A stretch of 64,000 nt of DNA from Pseudomonas peli (lineage in GTDB: Bacteria > Pseudomonadota > Gammaproteobacteria > Pseudomonadales > Pseudomonadaceae): the NCBI RefSeq assembly GCF_900099645.1, contig NZ_FMTL01000002.1:560334-624333 (forward strand), read 5' to 3'. Below the pieces are notes generated by a model. That model was not told the DNA's origin. It was given only the letters and a program-made list of their open reading frames with translations, and did no database searches. Made by a program: the position numbers and the translations under genes. Shown here one piece after another: positions 52,267 to 60,895 of this stretch (its first letter is position 1; every line of letters begins with the position of its first letter).

Positions 52267-53523
52267 GTGTCCGTTCTATGGCGCATCTACCTGCTGGTGA
52301 CGCTGTTTTTTGCACTGGTCACGGTGCTGGGCCTGGCGTTGCTGCTGCGCCAGGCCCGCGAGGATGTACAGCGTGAGGTGCAGGCTGCCGAGGCGGTGGT
52401 CGAGTACCTGTACGAAGCGGCTCAGCGTGACCCGGCCAGCCTGCACAGCGGGCTGACCGGCAACCTGCGGCATGTGCGGGTGCAGTGGCTACCAGCACCT
52501 GCCGCCGTGCCACAGTTGTCGCTTGAACAATGGCTGGGGCAGCGTCTGTTCCCGCAGCAACACCGCCCGCGTGTGGTGCAACTGGCCGATGGCCGACAGT
52601 TGCAGATTGCCGTCGATCCGGCGGATGAAATCGATGAAGTCTGGGATTCGCTTCTGCAACTGCTGTTGCTCTGCCTGCTGGCGCTGTTGATCAGCCTGGT
52701 GGCGATTCGCTGGGCCGTGCACCGTGGCCTGCGCGTGCTGGATGAGTTGCTATGCGGTCTGCAACAGGTGACTCAGGGCCAGTTCGATGCGCGTCTGCCG
52801 GCGCACAGCCTGCCAGAGGCACGGCAACTGGCCGGGCATTTCAATGCCATGGCCACCACCCTGCAACAGGTGCAGGCCGACAATACCGAACTGACTCAAG
52901 CGCTGATGGCGTTGCAAGAGCGCGAGCGCACCCGTCTTGGGCAGACCCTGCATGACGACCTCGGCCAGTACCTCAGCGGTATCCGTGCCCAGGCCTGCCT
53001 GCTGCAAGCGGTGGCCGCTCAGCCCGAGCAGGTGCGCCTGACCGCCCAGCATCTGGACAACCACTGCCAGCGCTTGCAGGACGGTTTTCGCGCCTTGATC
53101 CGTGATCTCTACCCGGTGGTACTGGAGCGCCTTGAACTGGACGAGGCGCTGCAACTGCTCGCTGATAACTGGCAGGCCGCACAGCGCGTGCAGTGCCAGG
53201 TTTCGCTCAGCCGCCGGCTGCCAAGTTTGCCACTGCCGACCAAGGCGCATCTGTACCGGCTGGTGCAGGAGGCCCTGACCAACGTCGCCAGGCACGCCCA
53301 GGCCAGCGAAGTGCGCGTGCGCCTGCATTATCAGGGGCAGCGTTTGCGTCTGTTTATTCGTGACAATGGTTGTGGTGCGCAACTGCCGCAGCGTCCCGGC
53401 ATCGGCCTGCGCTCGATCCACGAGCGGGCGCGCAGCCTGGGTGCCGTACTGCGCGTACACAGCCGTCCTCAAGCGGGGTGGGCACTGTGCCTGACCCTGA
53501 TAGTGCCGGAGCCCGAGCTATGA
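52267..53523 (+). CDS. eraS: EraS (ExaD) sensor histidine kinase
   Basis: 418 aa; GTG at 52267 is the most likely start, right after the previous stop. N-terminal TM (about 6-26), a periplasmic domain (about 30-125), a second TM (about 130-150), HAMP (about 152-205), HisKA_3 with His229 in LHDDLGQYL, and a HATPase domain (about 320-415). LuxR-type partners are its usual targets. In P. aeruginosa EraSR is required for expression of exaA. Confidence 0.85.
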   Translation: MSVLWRIYLLVTLFFALVTVLGLALLLRQAREDVQREVQAAEAVVEYLYEAAQRDPASLHSGLTGNLRHVRVQWLPAPAAVPQLSLEQWLGQRLFPQQHRPRVVQLADGRQLQIAVDPADEIDEVWDSLLQLLLLCLLALLISLVAIRWAVHRGLRVLDELLCGLQQVTQGQFDARLPAHSLPEARQLAGHFNAMATTLQQVQADNTELTQALMALQERERTRLGQTLHDDLGQYLSGIRAQACLLQAVAAQPEQVRLTAQHLDNHCQRLQDGFRALIRDLYPVVLERLELDEALQLLADNWQAAQRVQCQVSLSRRLPSLPLPTKAHLYRLVQEALTNVARHAQASEVRVRLHYQGQRLRLFIRDNGCGAQLPQRPGIGLRSIHERARSLGAVLRVHSRPQAGWALCLTLIVPEPEL

Positions 53524-54170
53524 AGATTCTGCTGGTCGATGATCACGCGGTGGTCCGTCAGGGCTATGCCAGCCTGCTGCGGGCCTTGTTACCAGAGGTG
53601 CAGGTGCGCGAGGCCTGCGATGGCGAACAGGCCCTGCAGATGGTGCAGGAGGAAATCCCCAATCTGGTCATCATGGATATCGGCCTGCCCGGGATCAGCG
53701 GTCTGGAAACCACCCGGCGGCTGCGTCAGCGTTTGCCGCAACTGCGGGTGCTGTTCTTCAGCATGCACGATGAGCTGCCCCTGGTTCGTCAGGCCCTGGA
53801 GGCCGGTGCACTGGGTTATCTGACCAAAACGTCCTCACCCGAGGTGCTGGTTGAAGCGGTTAAACGTACCCTGGCCGGACATGCCTATATCGAGCAGGGG
53901 CTGGCCACGCATCTGGCTTGCAATCCACTTGGCGAGGGCAGCAGTGATCCGCGCCTGCGCGGCATGACCCAGCGCGAGTTCGAGATATTCGTGATGCTGG
54001 CCAAAGGCATGCCCAGCCGGCAGATTGCCGAGCGGCTGTGCATCAGCGGTAAGACCGTGTCCAACTACCTGACCTTGCTCAAGAGCAAGTTGCAGGTCAG
54101 CTCCCAGGCCGAGCTGGTGCATCTGGCCATCGATACCGGGGTCATCCGCCTGGGCCTGGAAAGCGCCTGA
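53520..54170 (+). CDS. eraR: EraR (ExaE) LuxR-type response regulator
   Basis: 216 aa from ATG at 53520, overlapping the eraS stop (ATGA). Receiver domain with Asp7-Asp8, phospho-acceptor Asp53 and Lys; LuxR helix-turn-helix near 150-205 (GMTQREFEIFVMLAKG ... SGKTVSNYLTLLK). Activator of exaA and exaB; likely binds the CTACYWAGGRASTAG-type sites. Confidence 0.9.
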   Translation: MKILLVDDHAVVRQGYASLLRALLPEVQVREACDGEQALQMVQEEIPNLVIMDIGLPGISGLETTRRLRQRLPQLRVLFFSMHDELPLVRQALEAGALGYLTKTSSPEVLVEAVKRTLAGHAYIEQGLATHLACNPLGEGSSDPRLRGMTQREFEIFVMLAKGMPSRQIAERLCISGKTVSNYLTLLKSKLQVSSQAELVHLAIDTGVIRLGLESA

Positions 54171-54195
54171 GCCGTTTTTCTAGATAAAAGAATAG

Positions 54196-54278
54196 GTAGC
54201 CCGGCTGAACTCCTCGGAGTGCAGCCGGGCTACGGCTTTGTGCTGTGTAGAGGTTCGCGGGCATGGCCCGCTCCTACA
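54196..54278. repeat. Two REP-type hairpins
   Basis: GTAGCCCGGCTG ... CAGCCGGGCTAC (54196-54233) and TTCGCGGGCATGGCCCGCTCCTACA (54254-54278), both classic pseudomonad REP shapes, in the convergent gap between eraR and the pentapeptide gene. Confidence 0.8.
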
Positions 54279-54315
54279 GAGGAAGGGGGGGTGTAGGAGG
54301 GGCGTTAGCGTGAGG

Positions 54316-54963
54316 TTATTCCCAGCCATCGGGGCAGGCGGTGCAGCCTTCCATATTGGCGCCCTGGAAGTTGCCGTAGTGGGTGCGCGTGCCGCTTAGG
54401 TCGGCGTCGGCGAGGTTGGAGCCTGAGAGTTTGACCTCTTGCAGGTTGGCGTCCTTGAGGTTGGCGCCCTTGAGGTCAGCCTTGCTTAGCCAGGTCATTT
54501 CCAGATTGGCCGCTTGCAGGTTGGCATTGTGCAGTTTGGCGGCAGACAGGCGGGCGAATTCCAGGTTGGCAGCGCGCATATCGGCTGCGTTGAATTTTGC
54601 CGCCTGGGCATACATGGCCCAGCCGTTGATGGCTACCAGGGTGCTGTTGCTGAAGTCGGCCAGGCGCAGCTGACTTTGTTGCAGGCTGGCACGGGTCAGG
54701 TCGGCACCTTGCAGTTGTGCTTTTTCCAGGTTGGCCAGATCCAGGCGGCTATGGCGTAAATCGGCACCACGCAGGTCGGCACCTTCCAGGTTCATACGGC
54801 GCATGTCCTGGTTGCTCAGGTTGGCACCTTGCAGGTTGGCTTTGGGGCATTGGCTGTCGGCTTCGATGCGGCAGCCGTTGACGGTGAGCACCTCATCGGC
54901 ATTGACCAGTTCGGTACCCAGCACCAGCAGTACGATGGGCAGAAGCAGAGGCAGGTAATTCAT
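54316..54963 (-). CDS. Pentapeptide-repeat protein of the PQQ locus
   Basis: 215 aa from ATG at 54963 (AGGA upstream). Signal peptide (about 1-22), a short Cys-containing region (VNGCRI, SQC) and then about 25 A(D/N)LxxA repeats (residues about 42-195) that fold as a right-handed quadrilateral helix; a Cys pair closes the C-terminus. The same gene sits next to pedE in P. putida (PP_2673). Function unknown, but it is consistently linked to PQQ-dependent dehydrogenase. Confidence 0.8.
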   Translation of the reverse strand: MNYLPLLLPIVLLVLGTELVNADEVLTVNGCRIEADSQCPKANLQGANLSNQDMRRMNLEGADLRGADLRHSRLDLANLEKAQLQGADLTRASLQQSQLRLADFSNSTLVAINGWAMYAQAAKFNAADMRAANLEFARLSAAKLHNANLQAANLEMTWLSKADLKGANLKDANLQEVKLSGSNLADADLSGTRTHYGNFQGANMEGCTACPDGWE

Positions 54964-54976
54964 GGCGAGTCCTCGG

Positions 54977-54997
54977 GTAGGGTGCGCCGTGCGCACC
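54977..54997. repeat. REP-like unit near the pentapeptide gene
   Basis: GTAGGGTGCGCCGTGCGCACC, same family as units at 50422 and 60778. Confidence 0.7.
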
Positions 54998-55032
54998 ACG
55001 GGGCAACGCAGGTGGTTGCTTGGAAGCGCGTG

Positions 55033-55062
55033 CGCATGACGCACCCTGGGGTGCGTCATGCG
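55033..55062. terminator. Hairpin after exaA
   Basis: Fourteen-base arms CGCATGACGCACCC and GGGTGCGTCATGCG, 9 bp beyond the exaA stop; a strong structure likely acting as terminator although without U-run. Confidence 0.65.
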
Positions 55063-55070
55063 AGTTGCGA

Positions 55071-56942
55071 TCAGCGTTGTGCGGTCTTGTTATCCCAGCT
55101 TGGCAGCTTGAATACCCAGAACGAGCCGCCTTGCGCGACCGGTTTGGTCAGCTCGGCCATGTCGCCGCCCCACAGCGGTACTGCTCCGCCGTAACCGGTG
55201 GTTACGCCGATGTACTGCTCGCCATCCTGTTCCCAGGTGATGGGCGGGGAGATGATTCCGGTGCCGGTCTGGAACTTCCACAGCTCCTTGCCGTTCTTCG
55301 CGTCGAAGGCCTTGAAGTAGCCGTCGCCAGTGCCGGTGAACACCAGATTGCCCTTGGTGGCCAGTACGCCGGCCCACAGTGGCAGTTTTTCCTTGTGCTC
55401 CCAGACGACCTTGCCGGTGGTCGGGTTCATTGCCCGCAGTATGCCGACGTGGTCTTCGAACAGGCGTTTGATGCGGAAGCCCATGCCCAGGTAAGCGGAG
55501 CCCGCCTTGTAGTTGGCTTCCTCGGCCCAGTAGTCCTCTTTCCAGTGGTTGGCCGGCACGTAGAACAGGCCGGTGTCCTGGCTGTAGGCCATCGGGTTCC
55601 AGTTTTTGCCACCGAGGAAAGGCGGCGACACTTCTACCGATTTGCCTTTGGCTTCACCCGGCTCCGGTTTTGGTGGGCGTTGACCTTCGTTTTCCACCGG
55701 GCGACCGGTTTTCAGGTCGATATGGCTGGCCCAGGTGATCTTGTCGACGAAGGGGAAGGCGTTTTGCAGCTTGCCGTTGGCGCGGTCGACTACATAGAAG
55801 AAACCGTTGCGGTCGGCGTGGGCGGTAGCCTTGACGGTTTTACCGGCCTTGTCCTTGTAGTCGAACAGCACCAGTTCGTTGTTGCCGGAGAAGTCCCAGG
55901 CATCGTTCGGGGTGTGCTGGTAGAACCACTTCACTTCACCGGTGGTCGGGTCTACGCCAACCTGGCCAGAGGTGTAGAGGCTGTCGTAGTCCTTCGGATT
56001 GCCACCTTCGCTGGTGCGTGCCCAGCCGTTCCACGGGGCCGGGTTGCCGGCACCGATGATGATGGTGTTGGTTTCCGCGTCGAAGCTGGCGCTCTGCCAC
56101 GGTGCACCACCGCCCTGACTCCAGGCCGCTTTCTTGCCGGTCGGGTGGTTGGGATCATCCGGCCAGCTCGGTGCTTTCACGTCGCCAGTCGGGGTGCTGT
56201 CTTTGCCGTTCAGGCGGCCCATGTGGCCTTCGACGAACGGACGCATCCAGACTTCTTCACCGGTGTCCGGGTCGCGGGCAAACAGCTTGCCGACTACGCC
56301 GAATTCGTCACCGGAGCTGCCGTGGATCAGCAGGGTCTTGCCGCTCTTCTGGTCTTTCACCAGGGTTGGCGCGCCGGTCATGGTGTAGCCAACGGCGTGG
56401 TCACCGAACTTCTTGTTCCACACCACTTTGCCGGTGTCTTTGTTCAGCGCGACGACGCGGGCGTCGAGGGTGCCGAAGTAGATCTTGTCGCCGTAGATGG
56501 CAGCGCCGCGGTTGACCACGTCGCAGCACGGACGAATGTTGTCCGGCAGGCGGTGGTTGTAGGTCCACAGGCGTTTGCCGGTTTTCGCGTCGAGGGCGAA
56601 TACCCGCGAGTAGGAGCCGGTCACGTAGATCACGCCGTCATGGACGATGGCCTGGGACTCCTGGCCGCGCTGCTTTTCGTCACCGAAGGAGAAGGACCAG
56701 GCGGGCGTCAGTTTGAACACGTTCTGGTCGTTGACCTGGGCCAGCGGGCTCCAGCGTTGGGCGTTGGTGCCCATGCCGTACTGCAGCACGTTGTTGGTGG
56801 TGGTGTGGTCGTTGGCGATGTCGTCCCAGGTGACATTCTTGGCCAGGGCGCTGCCACTCAAGGCCAGGCCACCGGCCAGCAGCAGGCTGTGGACGGCAAG
56901 TGCCACGGGGCGCGGCATGCTGGGTAACGATCTTGTTGTCAT
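55071..56942 (-). CDS. exaA: ExaA/PedE, calcium-type PQQ-dependent ethanol dehydrogenase
   Basis: 623 aa from ATG at 56942, the exact length of P. aeruginosa ExaA; a longer frame from 57083 lacks a sensible signal peptide. Signal peptide about 1-34; propeller with PQQ-binding tryptophan docking motifs; vicinal disulfide Cys139-Cys140 (RPCCDV); catalytic Asp350 followed by Ser352 (WDFSGNNE), the pattern of Ca2+-dependent enzymes. Oxidises ethanol and other primary alcohols in the periplasm and passes electrons to ExaB. Confidence 0.92.
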   Translation of the reverse strand: MTTRSLPSMPRPVALAVHSLLLAGGLALSGSALAKNVTWDDIANDHTTTNNVLQYGMGTNAQRWSPLAQVNDQNVFKLTPAWSFSFGDEKQRGQESQAIVHDGVIYVTGSYSRVFALDAKTGKRLWTYNHRLPDNIRPCCDVVNRGAAIYGDKIYFGTLDARVVALNKDTGKVVWNKKFGDHAVGYTMTGAPTLVKDQKSGKTLLIHGSSGDEFGVVGKLFARDPDTGEEVWMRPFVEGHMGRLNGKDSTPTGDVKAPSWPDDPNHPTGKKAAWSQGGGAPWQSASFDAETNTIIIGAGNPAPWNGWARTSEGGNPKDYDSLYTSGQVGVDPTTGEVKWFYQHTPNDAWDFSGNNELVLFDYKDKAGKTVKATAHADRNGFFYVVDRANGKLQNAFPFVDKITWASHIDLKTGRPVENEGQRPPKPEPGEAKGKSVEVSPPFLGGKNWNPMAYSQDTGLFYVPANHWKEDYWAEEANYKAGSAYLGMGFRIKRLFEDHVGILRAMNPTTGKVVWEHKEKLPLWAGVLATKGNLVFTGTGDGYFKAFDAKNGKELWKFQTGTGIISPPITWEQDGEQYIGVTTGYGGAVPLWGGDMAELTKPVAQGGSFWVFKLPSWDNKTAQR

Positions 56943-57251
56943 GGTTGTGGTTTCCCATCGTGGTGGTGAAGGTTGCAGGTCCTGTGCTGTTGGCGACCTG
57001 GCGAGCCGATAGTGGAACCACGGGGATTGCGCCGAAACGGAAAAACTCCCGCCTGCGCCGGGAAGAATGCCCAAACTGGACATGACTTAGCCTTGCTGCC
57101 AAAGCCACCTGTCATGGGGTCGCAAGCCCTACTACCAAGGGACTAGTCGCGGGCCACCAAAGCAGCATTCGGCGGGCGCGGCGCTGTTTCTAAGATGCTC
57201 GCAAGCAAGCTCCGTACGAGCTGTGTGCGTGCATTCGATGAGGCCTTGAAC
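56943..57251. promoter_or_regulatory. Divergent exaA-exaB promoter region
   Basis: 310 bases between the divergent starts, holding a motif copy at 57132-57146. Promoters for both genes should lie here. Confidence 0.5.
57132..57146. promoter_or_regulatory. PQQ-locus motif, copy in the exaA-exaB region
   Basis: CTACCAAGGGACTAG, 105 bp before exaB and 190 bp from exaA. Fits the consensus at every position. Confidence 0.55.
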
Positions 57252-57671
57252 ATGACAATTAAAAAGAACACCGGTTTTGCTCTGCTGCTGTTGGCCTTCT
57301 CGGCCAACCTCTGGGCGCATGGTGATGTGGTGCCCCAGGCGGTGAAGACCGACGGTCTGGAGCCGCTGGGCGAAGAATGGCGTGATGAGAACCCCTACCG
57401 GGGCAACCCGCGCGCCATCGAAATTGGCTCTTCGGCCTACAACCAGAACTGCGCGGCGTGCCATGGCCTGGAAGCCAAATCCGGTGGCATTGCCCCGGAC
57501 CTGCGCCTGCTCGAAGCCGGCATCAGCGGCGATGAGTGGTTCAAGGAGCGGGTGATCAATGGCGCCGTGCGTGATGGTCGGGTGTATATGCCGAAAATGG
57601 CCGACTACCTCAGCCAGGAAGCGCTGTGGGCCGTGCGCAGTTACCTGGAGAGCGTGGCCATCGAGGAGTAA
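57252..57671 (+). CDS. exaB: ExaB/PedF, cytochrome c550
   Basis: 139 aa from ATG at 57252 (AGG upstream). Signal peptide about 1-22, haem-binding Cys67-x-x-Cys70-His71 (CAACH) and an axial Met in VYMPKM (113 or 116). The direct electron acceptor of ExaA. Its stop is 5 bp before the next start, so translation is linked. Confidence 0.9.
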   Translation: MTIKKNTGFALLLLAFSANLWAHGDVVPQAVKTDGLEPLGEEWRDENPYRGNPRAIEIGSSAYNQNCAACHGLEAKSGGIAPDLRLLEAGISGDEWFKERVINGAVRDGRVYMPKMADYLSQEALWAVRSYLESVAIEE

Positions 57672-57676
57672 TCGGC

Positions 57677-58573
57677 ATGGCTCGGCGACTGGTGTGGCTG
57701 GGGCTGTGGTGTTCTGCACTGCTGGCGGTCTGTACGCCGCTGCAGGCGCAGGTGCGCAGCTATGACTCGATTGTCGAGTCCGGTGTGCTCAAGGTGGCGC
57801 TGTATCAGGATTTCGCGCCTTACAGCTTTCAGCAGGACGGGAAATCCCGTGGCGTCGACTATGAGGTCGCCGAGGCTTTGGCCGCAGGTCTGGGGCTCAG
57901 GCTTGAAGTGATCTGGGCACCGCCGGGCGAGAAGCTCGATGATGACCTGCGTGATTACATCTGGCGCGGGCATTACCTGCGTCCGCACGAACTGGCCGAT
58001 GTGATGCTGCGCGTTCCTTATGACCGCGAGTTTTCCTACAAGAGCAACGAGTTCGGCGAGCTGGTCAACGAACTGGTGGTGATGTTCGGCCCGTATCAGC
58101 GTGAGCGCTGGCAGGTGGCATTCGACCGCCGCCGGCTGGACGCGGTGCCCAGTGTGGCGGTGTTTCAGCGCCACCCCATTGGTGTCGAGGTGGAAAGCGT
58201 GCCGTCCTTTTATCTGTCATCGGTGAAAGACGGCATGCTCAGCCAGCAGACCCATCACTACAGCAATGTTCAGCAAGCGTTCGCGGCGATGAAAGCCGGT
58301 GAAGTGGATGCGGTGATGGCGCTGCGCGGCGAGGTCGACTGGCAGCTCAAACTGGCGGCTGACGAGCAACTGGCGCTGGCCGAGAACGCTTACCCGGACA
58401 TGGGCAAGCAGGTCTGGGACATCGGCATGGCGGTGCATGAAAGCAATCGGCAATTGGCCTATGCCCTGGAAGAAAAGCTCGAAGAGCTGATTCTCGCCGG
58501 GGAGCTCAAGCGTATCTATGGCCACTACGGTCTGCGTTATGAGTTGCCGGGGTTGTACCAGGAGGTTGAGTAG
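57677..58573 (+). CDS. MxaJ/XoxJ-like quinoprotein-associated binding protein
   Basis: 298 aa from ATG at 57677 (GAGGAG upstream). Signal peptide about 1-25, then an SBP_bac_3-like fold typical of MxaJ/XoxJ-type proteins (TIGR03871), which help maturation of methanol or ethanol dehydrogenases. Same place as PedG/PP_2676 in P. putida. Unlikely to be a transporter subunit. Confidence 0.85.
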   Translation: MARRLVWLGLWCSALLAVCTPLQAQVRSYDSIVESGVLKVALYQDFAPYSFQQDGKSRGVDYEVAEALAAGLGLRLEVIWAPPGEKLDDDLRDYIWRGHYLRPHELADVMLRVPYDREFSYKSNEFGELVNELVVMFGPYQRERWQVAFDRRRLDAVPSVAVFQRHPIGVEVESVPSFYLSSVKDGMLSQQTHHYSNVQQAFAAMKAGEVDAVMALRGEVDWQLKLAADEQLALAENAYPDMGKQVWDIGMAVHESNRQLAYALEEKLEELILAGELKRIYGHYGLRYELPGLYQEVE

Positions 58574-58605
58574 GGCTGCAGGTCAACGGCACCGGGAGGT
58601 GTGGG

Positions 58606-59361
58606 ATGGAACTGGATTGGCGTTCATTTCTACTGCTGGCGCTGTTTGCCGTGCCCTGGGACAGCTGGGGCAGCCAGCGCGACCCGGTCACATCGGTGAT
58701 GTGGGACTACTACCACGAGCGTCTGCTGGGCGGCGAAGCCTTTGTTTTCGATGAGCGGGTCAAGCTCAGCGCGCCGCCGTTTGCCGAGGACGCGCGGCAG
58801 GTGCCGATTCAGATCGACGCCAGTGCCTTCGACGGTCAGGTGGTGCGCATGCTGGCCTGGGCCGAACTCAATCCGATTCCACAGATCTTCGATTTCCAGC
58901 CGGGTGAGCAGGTGCTGCCACGGCTGGCCATCCGCATTCGGGTCGAGCAGGCCACGCCGCTGCGGGTGGCGGTACTGACCCGTGACGGGCTCTGGCATGT
59001 CGGTTCGACGCAAATCGATGCTGCCGGTGGCGGCTGCACAGCCCCCAGTGTGGTGCGCGCCCAGGCCGGTTGGGAGGAGCATCTGGGTGAAGTGCTCGGC
59101 AAGCGCTTTGTCCTGGCTGATGCCAACCGCCTTCGCGTGCAGGTGGCCCACCCGATGGACAACGGCCTGGTCGGCGGTATTCCGGAATTTTTTCTCAACC
59201 AGGCGCAGTTGCGTGATCGCAGCGGCAACACCCTGGCCAGCCTCGAACTGTTTCCCGCCGTCAGCGAAAACCCGACCATCAGCCTCGATGTAAAGGGCAA
59301 CGTCGAGACCGAGCTATGGTTGCGTGACAACAACGGCAATGAATTCAAAGCCGAACTCTGA
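58606..59361 (+). CDS. Quinoprotein-associated SoxYZ-like carrier
   Basis: 251 aa. Signal peptide about 1-22; a SoxY-like domain (about 30-145) with a conserved Cys in GGGCTAPS (about 143) and a SoxZ-like domain (about 155-250). SoxYZ in sulfur oxidation carries intermediates on a C-terminal Cys; in PQQ loci the substrate is unknown. Matches PP_2677. Confidence 0.8.
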   Translation: MELDWRSFLLLALFAVPWDSWGSQRDPVTSVMWDYYHERLLGGEAFVFDERVKLSAPPFAEDARQVPIQIDASAFDGQVVRMLAWAELNPIPQIFDFQPGEQVLPRLAIRIRVEQATPLRVAVLTRDGLWHVGSTQIDAAGGGCTAPSVVRAQAGWEEHLGEVLGKRFVLADANRLRVQVAHPMDNGLVGGIPEFFLNQAQLRDRSGNTLASLELFPAVSENPTISLDVKGNVETELWLRDNNGNEFKAEL

Positions 59362-59379
59362 AAGCCACAAGGACCTGCC

Positions 59380-59697
59380 ATGATCAAAGTCAGCGTGCTG
59401 TACCCCAATACTCCCGGTGTGCGTTTCGACATGACCTATTACTGCGAGCAGCATATGGCGATCGTGCGCGAATGCCTGGGCAGCGCGTGCCAAGGCATTG
59501 CCGTGGACGCTGGCCTGGCCAGCGCCACGCCCGGTGAGGCCGCGCCCTATATCGCCATGGGGCATCTGTATTTCGACAGCGTGGCGGTGTTCGAGCAGAG
59601 CTTTGCCCCGCACGCGGCACGGATCATGGGCGATCTGCCGAACTTTACCGACAGCCAGCCGCTGGTGCAGATCAGCGAGGTCCGCCTCGCGCCCTAA
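59380..59697 (+). CDS. EthD-family protein
   Basis: 105 aa, dimeric alpha/beta-barrel type, with the family pattern MIKVSVLYPN start, DMTYYCEQHM and a GHLYFDS strand. EthD proteins bind small hydrophobic molecules or aid oxidation steps. Eighteen bp after the previous gene. An EthD gene in a PQQ-ADH operon is less usual. Confidence 0.8.
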   Translation: MIKVSVLYPNTPGVRFDMTYYCEQHMAIVRECLGSACQGIAVDAGLASATPGEAAPYIAMGHLYFDSVAVFEQSFAPHAARIMGDLPNFTDSQPLVQISEVRLAP

Positions 59698-59756
59698 ATG
59701 GCGGTTCTGCCCTGGGCAGCCCAGCACGGCGCTGCCCGTCTTATCGCGAGGTGCTT

Positions 59757-60686
59757 ATGCGCTGGATACTCATACTGGCGGCGCTGGCCAGCGCCTGCGT
59801 GCACGCCAATCCGCTCGCCTACGACCTACAGCCCCGGCAGATTGCCGATGGCGTGTGGCTGTTTGAAGGCAGCACGGACAACTTCTCCCAGGCCAATGGC
59901 GGCAATATCGTCAACACCGGGTTTATCGTCACCGATAAAGGCGTTGTGGTGATCGACAGCGGGCCGTCGCGGCGTTACGGCGAGGTGATGCGCCAAGCGA
60001 TTGCCCGCGTCACTGACAAGCCGCTGCTCAAGGTCATGCTGACCCATCATCATCCCGACCATGTGCTGGGCAATCAGGCCTTCAGCGATGTGCCGATTGC
60101 CGCCTTGCCCGGCACCACCGCGTTGCTGGTAGAGCAGGGCGATACCATGGCGGAGAACATGTACCGCCTGGTGGGCGACTGGATGCGCGGCACCGAAGTG
60201 CTGCTGCCCACTGAGAGCCTTGAGCCGGGAATGCTTGAGGTAGGCGGGCGGACGCTGCAACTGCTGGCCCTGAGCGGCCACACCGGGGCTGATCTGGCGA
60301 TTCTCGATGTGCAGAGCGGCGTGCTGTTTGCCGGTGATCTGGTGTTTTATCAACGTGCCCTGACCACACCCGGCACACCGAGCCTGGCCACCTGGCTGGC
60401 GGATCTCGACCAGCTGCAGCACCTGCCCTGGAAGCAGATCGTGCCCGGCCATGGCCCGCTGGCCAGCGATGCTGCGCCCTTTGCCCAGATGCGTGATTAC
60501 CTCGGCTGGCTGGACGGCGTCATGCGCAGCGGTGCCGAGCAGGGCGCGGAAATGAATGAACTGATCCGCACCGCCATCCCGGAACGCTTTGCCGGCGTAA
60601 ACCTCAGCCGTTATGAGCTGATCCGCAGCGTCAGTCATCTCTACCCGCGTTATGAGCAGGCCGCGATGCAGCGGGTGGATCGCTAA
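59757..60686 (+). CDS. Quinoprotein-associated metallo-beta-lactamase-fold hydrolase
   Basis: 309 aa from ATG at 59757 (GAGG upstream; GTG 59751 in frame is an alternative). Signal peptide about 1-18, then HHHPDH at 97-102, GHTGAD (about 180), AGD and PGHGP, the zinc ligands of the fold. Belongs to the quinoprotein relay metallohydrolases (TIGR04558-type), like PP_2678. Confidence 0.85.
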   Translation: MRWILILAALASACVHANPLAYDLQPRQIADGVWLFEGSTDNFSQANGGNIVNTGFIVTDKGVVVIDSGPSRRYGEVMRQAIARVTDKPLLKVMLTHHHPDHVLGNQAFSDVPIAALPGTTALLVEQGDTMAENMYRLVGDWMRGTEVLLPTESLEPGMLEVGGRTLQLLALSGHTGADLAILDVQSGVLFAGDLVFYQRALTTPGTPSLATWLADLDQLQHLPWKQIVPGHGPLASDAAPFAQMRDYLGWLDGVMRSGAEQGAEMNELIRTAIPERFAGVNLSRYELIRSVSHLYPRYEQAAMQRVDR

Positions 60687-60717
60687 GAAAAACTGCGATA
60701 CCCAGATGCGGTGGCTC

Positions 60718-60761
60718 TATACCACGAGTGTGGTACGTCTGTATTTATCGACACAGACGTG
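60718..60761. repeat. Palindromes after the metallohydrolase gene
   Basis: ATACCAC-GAGT-GTGGTA (60719-60735) and ACGTCTGT ... ACAGACGT (60736-60761), hairpins that may terminate the operon transcript. Confidence 0.5.
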
Positions 60762-60777
60762 AGGTGCTCTTGCTTCG

Positions 60778-60867
60778 TAGGGTGCGCCGTGCGCACAAGT
60801 CATTACTCGTCTAATTGGGGGTATGTCCGCGCAGACGTTGAATCCCGGTGCGCGCAGCGCACCCTAC
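60778..60867. repeat. REP-like pair
   Basis: GTAGGGTGCGCCGTGCGCAC (60778-60797) and GGTGCGCGCAGCGCACCCTAC (60847-60867) in inverted orientation, related to those at 50422 and 54977. Confidence 0.8.
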
Positions 60868-60895
60868 GGGTTGTCCCTGGCAACACATGATTGGC

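Noticed and set aside
55020..56927. 635-codon plus-strand frame opposite exaA
   Set aside because: Antisense shadow caused by high GC; exaA on the other strand has the exact family length and catalytic residues.
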